From positions 1 through 64,000 of the forward strand of contig NZ_JACJLE010000018.1 in NCBI RefSeq assembly GCF_016901995.1: DNA of 64,000 bases, in the 5' to 3' direction. The DNA comes from Bacteroides caecigallinarum (GTDB taxonomy: Bacteria; Bacteroidota; Bacteroidia; Bacteroidales; Bacteroidaceae). Of the stretch, positions 35,072 to 44,490 are shown piece by piece; the first letter of the stretch is position 1, and every line of letters starts with the position of its first letter. The position numbers were made by a program, and so were the translations under genes. Under the pieces are notes generated by a model. That model was not told where the DNA came from. It made no database searches and worked only from the letters and a program-made list of their open reading frames with translations.

Positions 35072-36487
35072 ATGACTAAATTTATAAATCTTTTGATTGT
35101 ACTCACATGCATTATATGCAGTGCATGCAACGATTACTTGAACATACCGCCGAAAGGCTCCAAAATACCAACTACACTGGCTGACTTCGAAGCACTGTTA
35201 CGAGACCAGTACACAAATGGCCGTACACCTATTTTGAACGCTTTGTATCTGCTGAACGACGTTTACCTGAAAAATGCACAAGTCAACTCACCAAGCCTCA
35301 ATCGGGCCAACTACATGTGGGATGAGTCTGCCGACCGTATCATGCTGAACAATTCAGATGAAGATACTTATTATGCACTATATGCGACAATATCCAACTG
35401 TAACCTGATTGTAGAAAATGCTCCGACAGCCACTGAAGCTACAGACGCAGAACGGAACGAGGTGATAGCATACGCCAAAGTGATACGGTCGCTTTGCTAT
35501 GATGTCCTGACTAACTATTATGCAGATACCTACGATGCCTCTACTGCCGAAGAAAAGCTAAGTGTACCCCTTATTACAAGTGCCAATATTGATGCACCCT
35601 ATAAACAGGTTTCTATTCAATATTTGTATGACTTCATGTTGAATGATATTAAAGAAGCCATTGAAATGGGATTACCAGCTCAATCAATGACAGCAATTCA
35701 TCCTAATTTAGGGGCTGGTTATGCTTTACTTGCCAGGATATATCTGCAAATGCAGAATTATGAAGAAGCATTACGCTATTCCAATTTGGCCTTGGAACAG
35801 AACAATCAGCTATATGACTGGAATTCTTTTTACGAAGAACATCATATCGCTATTGAAGACCCCGATAACTACGACAAGCTCGCCACCCCTATGCAATATG
35901 ATTACGTGGAAAACTATTATTTACGCTACGGTGGACAGTCAAACTACGATAGCTATGAATATAACATTCCTGTAGAAAGAGCCGCACGCTTTGAAGATGG
36001 AGATGCCAGATTCCTTTCACGCTGGAAACTTAAGGTAGATAATAACGACACATATTATGCGGCTTTGACTTCCGGTTTCTTCAATCATGGAGGACTAACC
36101 ACATGCGAGGCATATCTCATCAAAGCCGAATGTCAGGCAAGACTAACAACGCAAAATGATTTTACAGAAGCGATGAATACGCTCAATGCAGTACGCGCTA
36201 CACGCATCCGCCCCGAGATGTATCGTCCTGCAACTGCAAGTACACTTGAGGAAGCTCTTTCTTTAATTCGGGACACTAAAGACAATGAGTTGATATTCTC
36301 CATAGTTCCTTTTGCAGATGCCCGTCGTTTTAACAGCGAAGGAAAATACTTACGTAGAATGACAAAAAATTACAATGGAACAGAATATACTCTAAGCCCG
36401 ACTTCACATTTGTGGACTATGCCTTTCCCAGCCGGCGCTTTGAATAATCCTGGAAACGGAACTATTGAACAGAATGTATCTAAATAA
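35072..36487 (+). CDS. SusD/RagB-like nutrient-binding outer membrane lipoprotein
   Basis: 471 residues when started at ATG 35072 (an alternative ATG at 35063 adds three). The lipobox IICSAC places the modified cysteine at residue 19, followed by NDYLNIPPKG as usual in this family. TPR-like helices in the middle (YALLARIYLQMQNYEEALRYSNLAL, about 215-240) and the C-terminal RagB/SusD domain with the LNAVRATR motif (about 375-382) and ELIFSIVPFADARRFN (about 410-425) confirm the type. It would lid the SusC barrel at 31795. The gene downstream is a secreted thioredoxin, 9 bases later, in the same operon. Confidence 0.92.
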   Translation: MTKFINLLIVLTCIICSACNDYLNIPPKGSKIPTTLADFEALLRDQYTNGRTPILNALYLLNDVYLKNAQVNSPSLNRANYMWDESADRIMLNNSDEDTYYALYATISNCNLIVENAPTATEATDAERNEVIAYAKVIRSLCYDVLTNYYADTYDASTAEEKLSVPLITSANIDAPYKQVSIQYLYDFMLNDIKEAIEMGLPAQSMTAIHPNLGAGYALLARIYLQMQNYEEALRYSNLALEQNNQLYDWNSFYEEHHIAIEDPDNYDKLATPMQYDYVENYYLRYGGQSNYDSYEYNIPVERAARFEDGDARFLSRWKLKVDNNDTYYAALTSGFFNHGGLTTCEAYLIKAECQARLTTQNDFTEAMNTLNAVRATRIRPEMYRPATASTLEEALSLIRDTKDNELIFSIVPFADARRFNSEGKYLRRMTKNYNGTEYTLSPTSHLWTMPFPAGALNNPGNGTIEQNVSK

Positions 36488-36496
36488 AACCACGTT

Positions 36497-37669
36497 ATGA
36501 AAAAGAAAAATCTCTCTTGGATGGCCTTTTTAAGTTTGGCCATGATGGCATGTACAGGTCAGCCTGTAACCGATGGATATGTATTAAAAGGAAGTATTGA
36601 AGGATTACCTGATGGAACACATGTACAACTGGTACCAGTGAGCCACGACAACGAAGCCCCAATGGCAGACACAACAGTAACCAATGGACAGTTTATATTT
36701 CAAGGAAAAGTGGAAGAACCAAGGGCTGTGCGCCTGATAGTGAAAGATGCCTACGGATGGCGTAGCCTTATTTTGGAAAACACACCAATAGAAATAAGTG
36801 GAGCTGTAACTGAACGAGGAACAAACGGTAACCTATCTTACAATCTTTCCGGTTTATCAGTTAGCGGTTCGCCACTCAGCACAAAGTATGATTCGTTATT
36901 GTCTGCCCGTACTTATTTGGATTCACTGTATGCTGATAATGCACGCAAGTTTGCAGATTACGATAGCATGATGATGAAAGCATACCAGCAGAAGGACCAG
37001 AACAGAATTAAGGAGCTACAACAAAGCGAAAGAGGAAAAGCCAGAATGACAGCTGACAAGAAATTCTTTAACATAGTAGATTCTATATATTATCAGACTG
37101 TAATGGCTAATAAAGACTCATTCTGGGGACCTTTAATGATGATATCATTTACGAGATATCTAAGCGAAGACATGAAACCATGGTATGAAGCACTTTCTCC
37201 ATCAGCCAAGCAATCTTACTACGGACAGAAGGTAAAGGAAGAACTCTATCCTGCCGGAAAAGAAGGAACCAAAGTCCCTGAATTTACCGTTAAAGACAAA
37301 AACGGAAACGATGTTACTCTTTCTACTTTGCGTCAAGGAAAGAAATATTTACTAATTGATTTTTGGGCATCCTGGTGCAATCCTTGTCGAAAGGAAATAC
37401 CTAATCTAAAAAAACTATATGCTCAATATAGCGAAAAAGGATTCGAAATTGTCAGTATTTCCATCGACAAGAAAAAAGAAGAATGGGAAAAGGCTTTAAA
37501 AGAAGAACAACTTGCTTGGCCTAACTTTTTAGACGAAACAGGTGTAGCCAGCCTTTATAAGGTAAGATTTGTACCGACTACATACTTGATTGATTCAGAA
37601 GGTGTAATGATAGGAGAAAACATTTTAGGAGAAGAACTCACCAATAGGTTAAAAGAACTTCTTCAATAA
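36497..37669 (+). CDS. TlpA/ResA-like thiol-disulfide oxidoreductase with DUF4369-type N-terminal domain
   Basis: A 390-residue exported protein. Residues 1-19 form a lipoprotein-type leader (MMAC), residues about 28-130 a beta-rich domain (GYVLKGSIEGLPDGTHVQLVP) of the DUF4369 kind, then a helical region with DSLYADN...KFADYDSMMMKAY. The C-terminal thioredoxin fold (about 258-390) has the catalytic WASWCNPCRKE, Cys294 and Cys297, and the cis-proline VRFVPTTYLID near 365. It would face the periplasm or cell surface. The arrangement SusC-SusD-TlpA suggests that the imported substrate contains thiol or disulfide groups or that the proteins need redox repair. Confidence 0.88.
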   Translation: MKKKNLSWMAFLSLAMMACTGQPVTDGYVLKGSIEGLPDGTHVQLVPVSHDNEAPMADTTVTNGQFIFQGKVEEPRAVRLIVKDAYGWRSLILENTPIEISGAVTERGTNGNLSYNLSGLSVSGSPLSTKYDSLLSARTYLDSLYADNARKFADYDSMMMKAYQQKDQNRIKELQQSERGKARMTADKKFFNIVDSIYYQTVMANKDSFWGPLMMISFTRYLSEDMKPWYEALSPSAKQSYYGQKVKEELYPAGKEGTKVPEFTVKDKNGNDVTLSTLRQGKKYLLIDFWASWCNPCRKEIPNLKKLYAQYSEKGFEIVSISIDKKKEEWEKALKEEQLAWPNFLDETGVASLYKVRFVPTTYLIDSEGVMIGENILGEELTNRLKELLQ

Positions 37670-37878
37670 AATTTAGAAGGAAACCTTTTTGAATAAGACA
37701 AATTAAACAATCTTAATTCTGGAACAATATCATCACATTTTAATTATAATTCACTGTTTCTAGTTGGGTAACTTACTATACAAAAAAATAGTTACCCAAC
37801 AATGGCAGAAATGTGCGTTTTCTATTTTTTTATTTGATATGACTATCTCAATAAATAAGTATAGCATATACAAAAAAA

Positions 37879-37907
37879 ATCCGTCAAGCAATAGCTTAAC
37901 GGATTTT
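37879..37907 (-). terminator. Terminator of tRNA-Ser
   Basis: Arms AATCCGTCAAGC and GCTTAACGGATT pair with one wobble around AATA and, on the minus strand, lead into a run of T. It lies a few bases beyond the 3' end of the tRNA. The rest of 37670-37911 has nothing else visible. Confidence 0.75.
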
Positions 37908-37911
37908 CATG

Positions 37912-37996
37912 CGGAGAGACAGGGATTCGAACCCCGGGTACCTCGCAGTACAACGGTTTTCAAGACCGCCGCAATCGACCACTCTGCCACCTCTCC
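37912..37996 (-). tRNA. tRNA-Ser (anticodon TGA)
   Basis: The minus strand reads GGAGAGGTGGCAGAGTGGTC at the 5' end, has the anticodon loop CTTGAAA with TGA, a long variable arm (TTGTACTGCGAGGTAC region) and the T-arm CGGGGTTCGAATCCC. The 7-base acceptor stem pairs with TCTCTCC before discriminator G. About 85 bases long, as for a class II tRNA; the 3' CCA is not encoded. Confidence 0.92.
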
Positions 37997-38179
37997 AAAA
38001 CTCCTTTCGAAGTACTTTATCTCTCAAAAGCGATGCAAAGGTAGGGATTTTTTTTGAATCTGCAAACTTTTACAGAAAAAATCATTCATTTTTTCTCAAA
38101 AAAGGTCTAAACCACCAGTAAAACACATAAAAAATCATATAAGAGAATTAGCAGAATTATAAATCATATAAAAAATACG

Positions 38180-38187
38180 TATCTTTG
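38180..38187 (+). promoter_or_regulatory. Promoter element of dsbD
   Basis: Perfect TATCTTTG followed by GCAG, about 38 bases before the start codon. No clear TTTG is found at the expected upstream distance. Confidence 0.45.
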
Positions 38188-38224
38188 CAGAAAAATTATC
38201 AACTCTTAATTTTATTGTAAAAAA

Positions 38225-40216
38225 ATGACGAAAAGACTATTGTTCTACTGGCTATTGTCAGTCCTCTTAGCCTTACCGGCTCTAGCTCAAATACAAGAGC
38301 CAATAAAATTCAAAACTGAATGGAAACAAAATTCAGACAGTGAGGCTGAAATTATTTTCAATGCCACAATTGATAAAGGATGGCATGTCTATTCAACAGA
38401 ATTAGAAGAAGGTGGTCCGATTTCCGCATCTTTCAACATTGATCAAATCCAAGGAGCTGAAACTATAGGCAAACTGACTCCAGTTGGAAATGAAATAAAC
38501 GAAATGGATCCTATTTTCGGTATGAAAGTAAGATATTTCAAAGATAAGGCTACATTCATACAGAAAATAAAAATAACAGATAAGAATTATAGTATTAAGG
38601 GTTATCTGGAATACGGTGCGTGCAACAATGAAAATTGCCTCCCTCCTACCAGCGTGGATTTCAACTTTAACGGAACAAGTACAAGTCCTGCCACAGCAAG
38701 TGAAAGTAAAGAAGATATTACAAATAATGCGGGTGGCAGCTCTGAAATAAGCATGACTCCTCTAAAAATTGCTTCGTCTGAAAAAACTGACTATTGGAAA
38801 CCTGTAATCAATGAACTTAACAGCTTCGGCGAGCATGCTGGAGAAGAATCAATGTCGTGGATATATATATTCCTGACAGGTTTGGCCGGAGGTCTTCTTG
38901 CACTGTTCACTCCTTGTGTATGGCCTATAATACCTATGACAGTAAGTTTCTTCCTCAAACGTACTAAGGACAAGAAGAAAGGAATACGCGACGCATGGAC
39001 ATACGGTGCTTCAATAGTAGTTATATATCTTACCCTTGGACTTGCCATCACACTTATTTTCGGCGCTAGTGCCCTTAACGCATTATCAACTAATGCTGTA
39101 TTCAATATACTTTTCTGTCTGATGCTTCTTGTTTTTGCCGCATCATTCTTCGGAGCTTTCGAAATAACACTTCCTTCAAAATGGAGCAATGCAGTTGACA
39201 GCAAGGCAGAACAGACAACAGGTCTGTTAAGCATATTCCTCATGGCATTCACATTGTCACTTGTATCATTCTCTTGTACAGGTCCTATAATCGGTTTCTT
39301 GCTGGTAGAAGTTTCTACTACTGGCAGCGTTATTGCACCTGCCATAGGTATGCTTGGTTTCGCCATAGCTCTTGCCTTACCGTTCACACTCTTCGCCCTA
39401 TTCCCGTCATGGCTTAAATCAATGCCTAAATCAGGTGGATGGATGAATGTCATCAAAGTGACATTAGGTTTCCTTGAACTGGCTTTCGCACTGAAATTCC
39501 TTTCTGTAGCCGATCTTGCATATGGATGGAGAATACTTGACCGCGAGACATTCCTTGCATTGTGGATTGTTATATTCGGTCTGCTTGGTATGTATCTGTT
39601 GGGTAAAATCAAATTCCCGCACGACGATGATGACCAGAAAGTAAGTGTACCGAGATTTTTCATGGCGCTTATATCACTATCATTTGCCATATATATGATT
39701 CCTGGTCTTTGGGGTGCACCTCTAAAGGCTGTCAGTGCTTTTGCTCCACCTATGCAGACACAGGATTTCAACTTATATAAAAATGAAGTACATGCAAAAT
39801 TCACAGATTATGAAGCAGGTATGGAATACGCACGTATGAATAATAAACCTGTAATGCTAGACTTCACAGGATATGGATGCGTAAACTGCAGAAAGATGGA
39901 ACTGGCAGTTTGGACAGACCAGAATGTAAGCAAACTGTTGACAGAAGATTATGTGCTTATCACACTATACGTTGACGACAAGACTAAATTGGCCGAGCCT
40001 ATTACTGTAACAGAAAACGGTAAGGAACGTACATTGCGTACTGTAGGTGACAAGTGGAGCTATCTGCAACGTTCTAAGTTCGGAGCAAACGCTCAACCTT
40101 TCTACGTATTGGTTGACAATGAAGGTATGCCTCTGAACAAATCATATTCTTACGATGAGGATATTAAACTTTATATAGATTTCCTCGAAACAGGATTAAA
40201 GAACTACAAAAAATAA
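38225..40216 (+). CDS. dsbD: Protein-disulfide reductase DsbD family
   Basis: DsbD carries electrons from cytoplasmic thioredoxin across the inner membrane to periplasmic thiol proteins. The 663-residue protein has a signal peptide to about residue 21, an N-terminal beta domain with Cys133/Cys138 in GACNNENCLPP, about eight membrane helices (about 210-510) with the paired cysteines in FTPCVWPIIPM (about 231) and SFSCTGPIIGF, and a C-terminal thioredoxin-like domain with CVNC at about 551-554. It could supply reducing power to the TlpA-like protein at 36497 and to cytochrome c maturation at the end of this window. The next gene begins 10 bases downstream. Confidence 0.93.
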   Translation: MTKRLLFYWLLSVLLALPALAQIQEPIKFKTEWKQNSDSEAEIIFNATIDKGWHVYSTELEEGGPISASFNIDQIQGAETIGKLTPVGNEINEMDPIFGMKVRYFKDKATFIQKIKITDKNYSIKGYLEYGACNNENCLPPTSVDFNFNGTSTSPATASESKEDITNNAGGSSEISMTPLKIASSEKTDYWKPVINELNSFGEHAGEESMSWIYIFLTGLAGGLLALFTPCVWPIIPMTVSFFLKRTKDKKKGIRDAWTYGASIVVIYLTLGLAITLIFGASALNALSTNAVFNILFCLMLLVFAASFFGAFEITLPSKWSNAVDSKAEQTTGLLSIFLMAFTLSLVSFSCTGPIIGFLLVEVSTTGSVIAPAIGMLGFAIALALPFTLFALFPSWLKSMPKSGGWMNVIKVTLGFLELAFALKFLSVADLAYGWRILDRETFLALWIVIFGLLGMYLLGKIKFPHDDDDQKVSVPRFFMALISLSFAIYMIPGLWGAPLKAVSAFAPPMQTQDFNLYKNEVHAKFTDYEAGMEYARMNNKPVMLDFTGYGCVNCRKMELAVWTDQNVSKLLTEDYVLITLYVDDKTKLAEPITVTENGKERTLRTVGDKWSYLQRSKFGANAQPFYVLVDNEGMPLNKSYSYDEDIKLYIDFLETGLKNYKK

Positions 40217-40226
40217 AAATCAGAAA

Positions 40227-41525
40227 ATGATTTCAAAATCAGAAAGAGAGCAAATAATAGCACTCATAAAAAAAGAAGTAGTCCCGGCAATAGGTTGTAC
40301 AGAACCTATTGCTGTGGCTCTTTGTGTAGCAAAAGCCACTGAGACACTAGGTGAAAGACCTAAAAAGATTTCTGTACTTCTAAGTGCTAACATACTAAAA
40401 AATGCCATGGGGGTAGGAATACCCGGCACCGGTATGATAGGTCTTCCGATAGCCATAGCACTGGGGGCAATCATAGGAAAATCGGAATACCAGCTTGAAG
40501 TCTTGAAAGACTGTACTCCAGAGGCTGTGGAAGAAGGTAAAAAAATGATTGAATCGCAGACTATAGACATTAGTCTGAAGTATGGAATAGAAGAAAAGCT
40601 TTATATTGAAGTGAAATGTTCATCTGATAAAGGCGAAGCAACAGCAATAATAAGCGGCGGACACACACACTTCATATATGTAAGCAAGAACGATGAAATA
40701 CTTCTGAATGAAAAAGTTTCAGAAAACAATGAAACAAACGAGGAAGAACTAAACCTCAACCTATACAAGGTTTACGAATTTGCCACAACTGCTCCTCTTG
40801 ATGAAATACGATTCATACTTGAGTCAAAACGACTGAACAAGCAGGCAGCTGAACGCTCTCTTAACGGACATTACGGACATGAATTAGGTAAAACCCTGAT
40901 GGAATGCAAAAACGAGAGAGAGATAATGGGTAACAATACATTCACTCATATCTTGTCTTATACATCGGCCGCTTGCGACGCCAGAATGGCAGGAGCTATG
41001 ATTCCAGTAATGAGTAATTCAGGCAGTGGCAACCAGGGTATAGCAGCCACTCTACCTGTTGTAGTTTATGCGGAAGACAACAACAAGTCTGAAGAGGAAC
41101 TTATACGTGCACTTGTCCTGAGTCATCTTTCTGTTATATATATAAAACAAAGCCTTGGTCGCCTTTCAGCATTGTGCGGATGTGTAGTCGCAGCCACAGG
41201 AAGCAGTTGCGGAATAACATATCTGATGGGGGGAAAATACAAACAGATAGTATATGCTGTACAGAACATGATTGCAAACCTCACAGGAATGATTTGCGAC
41301 GGTGCAAAGCCTAGTTGCGCACTGAAAGTAACAAGTGGAGTATCAACTGCGGTATTCTCTGCCATAATGGCTATGGAAGAAAAGTGTGTGACATCTGTAG
41401 AAGGTATCATTGAAGACAACGTAGATCTAAGTATAAGAAACCTCACAAGAATAGGCTCTGTAGGTATGAACGAGACAGATAAGGTTGTACTCGACATAAT
41501 GACACATAAAACATGTGAATACTAA
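40227..41525 (+). CDS. UPF0597/YhaM-type L-cysteine desulfidase family protein
   Basis: Members of this family use an Fe-S cluster to break down L-cysteine to pyruvate, sulfide and ammonia; they resemble the alpha chain of Fe-S L-serine dehydratase. The 432-residue protein shows the family start VVPAIGCTEPIAVAL (Cys about 24), a GIPGTGMIGLPIAIALGAI segment (about 64-82), and the cysteine-rich C-terminal half with ALCGCVVAATGSSCG and MICDGAKPSCALKV, whose cysteines would ligate the cluster. It lies 10 bases after dsbD and 47 before the next gene, so probably in one operon. Exact substrate not provable here. Confidence 0.85.
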   Translation: MISKSEREQIIALIKKEVVPAIGCTEPIAVALCVAKATETLGERPKKISVLLSANILKNAMGVGIPGTGMIGLPIAIALGAIIGKSEYQLEVLKDCTPEAVEEGKKMIESQTIDISLKYGIEEKLYIEVKCSSDKGEATAIISGGHTHFIYVSKNDEILLNEKVSENNETNEEELNLNLYKVYEFATTAPLDEIRFILESKRLNKQAAERSLNGHYGHELGKTLMECKNEREIMGNNTFTHILSYTSAACDARMAGAMIPVMSNSGSGNQGIAATLPVVVYAEDNNKSEEELIRALVLSHLSVIYIKQSLGRLSALCGCVVAATGSSCGITYLMGGKYKQIVYAVQNMIANLTGMICDGAKPSCALKVTSGVSTAVFSAIMAMEEKCVTSVEGIIEDNVDLSIRNLTRIGSVGMNETDKVVLDIMTHKTCEY

Positions 41526-41572
41526 AAATACATTAATACACCACACACAAGCGCAAGACTAAACGAAATATT

Positions 41573-42226
41573 ATGCTCCCTACTGACGAATACTATATCC
41601 AAAAACTGATAGACGAAGGAGAACATGTCCATCAGGATTTTAAATTCGCTATTTCGGATGCAAGAAAAATAGCCAAAAGCATATCCGCCTTCTCGAATAC
41701 GGAAGGCGGAAGGCTGTTGGTTGGAGTAAAAGACAACGGCAAAATAGCCGGTGTACGCTCAGAAGAAGAAATATACATGATAGAGGCTGCAGCCAAAATG
41801 TACTGCACCCCTGAAATCAACATATCAAACAAAATATTCAGAGTCCAAGGTAAAGATGTTCTGGAAGTCAGCATAGAAGAAAGCAAAAACAAGCCTGTTT
41901 GTGCAATTGATGAGAACAATAAGCCATGGGCATACGTTAGAATAAATGACGAGAATATTCTTGCCGACACTGTTTTCCTAAACAGATGGAAACACAACAA
42001 ACAGGAAGAAAAGGTAATTGTAACATACTCTGAAAGGGAAAAATATCTTCTTGATATCCTGTCAAAAAACAAGGAACTTACATTAAACCAATGCAGCAGA
42101 CTCTCAAGAATTCCACGTATAACAACAAGCAGATTACTGGCCGATTTCATACGCTTTGATTTAGTGGAACAAATCTTCAGAGAGCACACATTCTATTTCA
42201 GACTTAAAGAAGAAAATACAAAATAA
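41573..42226 (+). CDS. AlbA_2/Schlafen-like ATP-binding domain protein with C-terminal winged helix
   Basis: A 217-residue protein. The N-terminal half (about 1-130) carries the AlbA_2 pattern EGEHVHQDFKFAISDARKIAKSISAFSNTEGGRLLVGVKDNG, with the conserved acidic residue, the SAFSNTEGG motif and the LLVGVKDNG strand, then DVLEVSIEESKNKPV and AYVRINDENILA. The C-terminal part (about 150-215) looks like a winged helix with QCSRLSRIPRITTSRLLADFIRFDLVE. Such proteins are usually taken as nucleic-acid-binding regulators. It is 28 bases before the alanine-type symporter gene and may regulate it, but this is a guess from position. Confidence 0.8.
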   Translation: MLPTDEYYIQKLIDEGEHVHQDFKFAISDARKIAKSISAFSNTEGGRLLVGVKDNGKIAGVRSEEEIYMIEAAAKMYCTPEINISNKIFRVQGKDVLEVSIEESKNKPVCAIDENNKPWAYVRINDENILADTVFLNRWKHNKQEEKVIVTYSEREKYLLDILSKNKELTLNQCSRLSRIPRITTSRLLADFIRFDLVEQIFREHTFYFRLKEENTK

Positions 42227-42254
42227 TATGCATTTTTAAATTCAAGGAACAAAC

Positions 42255-43655
42255 ATGAATTTCATTACAGAATTAATAAACCAGGCTAATTATATACTTT
42301 GGACATACATACTTGTGGCTATGTTGCTAGGATGTGCCCTATGGTTCAGTTTCAAGACCAGGTTTGTACAGTTCAGAATGATATCTGAAATGGTAAGACT
42401 CCTAGGAGACTCAACAGCAAAAATTGACGGTCACGAGAAACATATATCTTCCTTTCAGGCATTTACAATATCTTTGGCAAGCCGAGTCGGAACCGGAAAT
42501 CTGGCAGGAGTTGCAACTGCTATAACCGTAGGAGGCCCTGGAGCTATATTCTGGATGTGGGTAATAGCATTGCTTGGTGCAAGCAGCGCTTTCGTTGAAT
42601 CTACTTTAGCACAACTTTTTAAGGTGAGAAGCAAACATTCATACATTGGCGGACCTGCCTATTATATGGAAAAAGGTCTTAAAAAAAGATGGATGGGAGT
42701 AATTTTCGCCATACTGATAACCATCACATTCGGTTTCGCATTCAACTCCGTACAGAGTAACACTATATGCGCGGCTTTCGACAGTGCATTCAACATACCT
42801 CCTATATATATGGGAATAGGAATTACGATACTTACTATCATTATTATATTCGGGGGCGTACATTGGATAGCCAATGTCAGCAGTATCCTTGTTCCTATAA
42901 TGGCTCTTGGATATATAATTCTTGCATTATATATAGTTATAAGCAATATTACCCATCTTCCTGACATCTTCGGTATAATAATAAAGAACGCTTTTGGCTT
43001 TGAGCAAGCCTTAGGAGGAGGTATAGGCGCGGCATTAATGCAAGGCATTAAACGAGGATTGTTCAGCAACGAAGCCGGAATGGGTTCTGCGCCTAATGCA
43101 GCAGCTACAGCACACGTCACCCACCCTGCCAAACAAGGTTTCATTCAAGCTCTCGGGGTTTTCACAGACACACTGCTCATCTGCACATGCACTGCATTTA
43201 TAATTCTTTTCAGTGGGAAACATTACAACACTGACCTTGACGGAATACAGCTCACACAAGCTGCACTGAACAGCCAGATAGGTAACATTGGAAGCACATA
43301 TATAGCAATAGCGATACTGTTCTTTGCATACAGCAGCATTCTAGGCAACTATTATTACGGTGAGGCCAACATAAGGTTCATCACCAAAAGAAAAGAAGTT
43401 ATACATATATATAGAATACTTGTAGGCGGAATGGTGTTTTTCGGTTCTATAGCAAGTCTAAAATTTGTATGGAGCCTTGCAGACGTCACAATGGCACTGA
43501 TGGCTATATGTAATCTGATAGCAATCATTATGCTTGGCAAATATGCATTCAGACTACTTGATGACTATCTGACACAAAAGAAAAACGGAATAAAAAGCCC
43601 AGTCTTTTCTAAAGATAAGATGAAAGACATTGAGGAAGATATCACTTGTTGGTGA
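42255..43655 (+). CDS. Sodium:alanine/amino acid symporter, AGCS family
   Basis: A 466-residue inner-membrane transporter with about 11 helices that imports alanine, glycine or a related amino acid with Na+. Family motifs include SRVGTGNLAGVATAITVGGPGAIFWMW (about 77-103), the conserved FSNEAGMGSAPNAAATAH (about 274-291) and GNYYYGEANIRF (about 367-378). It follows the cysteine desulfidase and AlbA_2-type genes; together they suggest amino acid (perhaps cysteine or serine/alanine) uptake and breakdown. Length and motifs are complete. Confidence 0.92.
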   Translation: MNFITELINQANYILWTYILVAMLLGCALWFSFKTRFVQFRMISEMVRLLGDSTAKIDGHEKHISSFQAFTISLASRVGTGNLAGVATAITVGGPGAIFWMWVIALLGASSAFVESTLAQLFKVRSKHSYIGGPAYYMEKGLKKRWMGVIFAILITITFGFAFNSVQSNTICAAFDSAFNIPPIYMGIGITILTIIIIFGGVHWIANVSSILVPIMALGYIILALYIVISNITHLPDIFGIIIKNAFGFEQALGGGIGAALMQGIKRGLFSNEAGMGSAPNAAATAHVTHPAKQGFIQALGVFTDTLLICTCTAFIILFSGKHYNTDLDGIQLTQAALNSQIGNIGSTYIAIAILFFAYSSILGNYYYGEANIRFITKRKEVIHIYRILVGGMVFFGSIASLKFVWSLADVTMALMAICNLIAIIMLGKYAFRLLDDYLTQKKNGIKSPVFSKDKMKDIEEDITCW

Positions 43656-43748
43656 TATTCTGTTGCAATTTCAACGAAACAATATAATTAGAATACACAG
43701 TTAACAGATACATTGGAAACAATAGTGTTCAAAATCAATTTATTTCCG

Positions 43749-43756
43749 TATATTTG
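43749..43756 (+). promoter_or_regulatory. Promoter element of the gene at 43788
   Basis: Perfect TATATTTG followed by GCACC, 31 bases before the start codon. The upstream half of the promoter is not clear. Confidence 0.5.
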
Positions 43757-43787
43757 CACCCGTAAAAAATAAATAACATTTAAATAT

Positions 43788-44417
43788 ATGAGCATATTTT
43801 CAAAACTATTCGGGAAAAAAAATGCCGAAAATGCAGAAGAACCTGTAAGAGTAGGTGGAATGGAAGATTTTATGACCCTTATACGTGTGTATTACCAAGC
43901 CGTAATGGCATCACAGATGGGCATAAGCAATATAAACTTTTTGCCTGACTTGGCAGTATTCAAACGTACACTTAAAGTATCTACTCAAAACAACAAGCTT
44001 GGTATTGCAGAAAAATCACGCTGCAAAAAAATGCTTATTGATATTTACGGGTTGAATGACGGTTTCTTTAAGGAAATAGATGCATCAGTAAAGAAAAACT
44101 GTAAAAACGTAAACGACATCAAATCATACCTGTTCATGTTCCAAGGTTTCAGCCAAGACCTGATGATGGTTATCGGCAATTTGATGCAATGGAAATTCCG
44201 TATGCCTAGCCTTCTGAAAAAGATGCTTCGCAACATGACAGAAAAAGCCATAAACGATATACTTACGAAAACAGACTGGAAAGACGATGGAGTACGTAAG
44301 ACTTGTAATAATATCCGTCAATACAAACACGCATTAGGATATTCACAAGAATGGATGAATGATTATGTATATAACATTGTCCTTCTGGCTAAGAAAGAGC
44401 CAAAACCAAAAGCATAA
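43788..44417 (+). CDS. Conserved hypothetical protein
   Basis: A 209-residue protein that I do not recognise. It begins MSIFSKLFGKKN with an Asn/Glu-rich stretch, then a mostly alpha-helical, Lys- and Met-rich body (DFMTLIRVYYQAVMASQMG, FKEIDASVKKNCKN, MFQGFSQDLMMVIGNLMQWKF) and ends with KKEPKPKA. No signal peptide, no transmembrane helix and no catalytic motif can be seen, so it is probably cytoplasmic. It has its own promoter, and a hairpin follows. Similar sequences are common in Bacteroidetes in my memory, but no function is known to me. Confidence 0.6.
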   Translation: MSIFSKLFGKKNAENAEEPVRVGGMEDFMTLIRVYYQAVMASQMGISNINFLPDLAVFKRTLKVSTQNNKLGIAEKSRCKKMLIDIYGLNDGFFKEIDASVKKNCKNVNDIKSYLFMFQGFSQDLMMVIGNLMQWKFRMPSLLKKMLRNMTEKAINDILTKTDWKDDGVRKTCNNIRQYKHALGYSQEWMNDYVYNIVLLAKKEPKPKA

Positions 44418-44439
44418 GATTAAATATAGAACGAACTGT

Positions 44440-44477
44440 AGGCGGAGTTGGTAAATCATAAGCAATCAACCCCGCCT
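44440..44477 (+). terminator. Probable terminator after the hypothetical gene
   Basis: AGGCGGAGTTG (44440-44450) pairs with CAACCCCGCCT (44467-44477) with one mismatch and is followed by TAATATTAT. The T-run is weak. Confidence 0.55.
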
Positions 44478-44490
44478 TAATATTATAGGT

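Noticed and set aside
38791-39804. 337-codon open frame on the minus strand
   Set aside because: It is entirely antisense to dsbD, shows no recognisable motif and mirrors the codon bias of the real gene.
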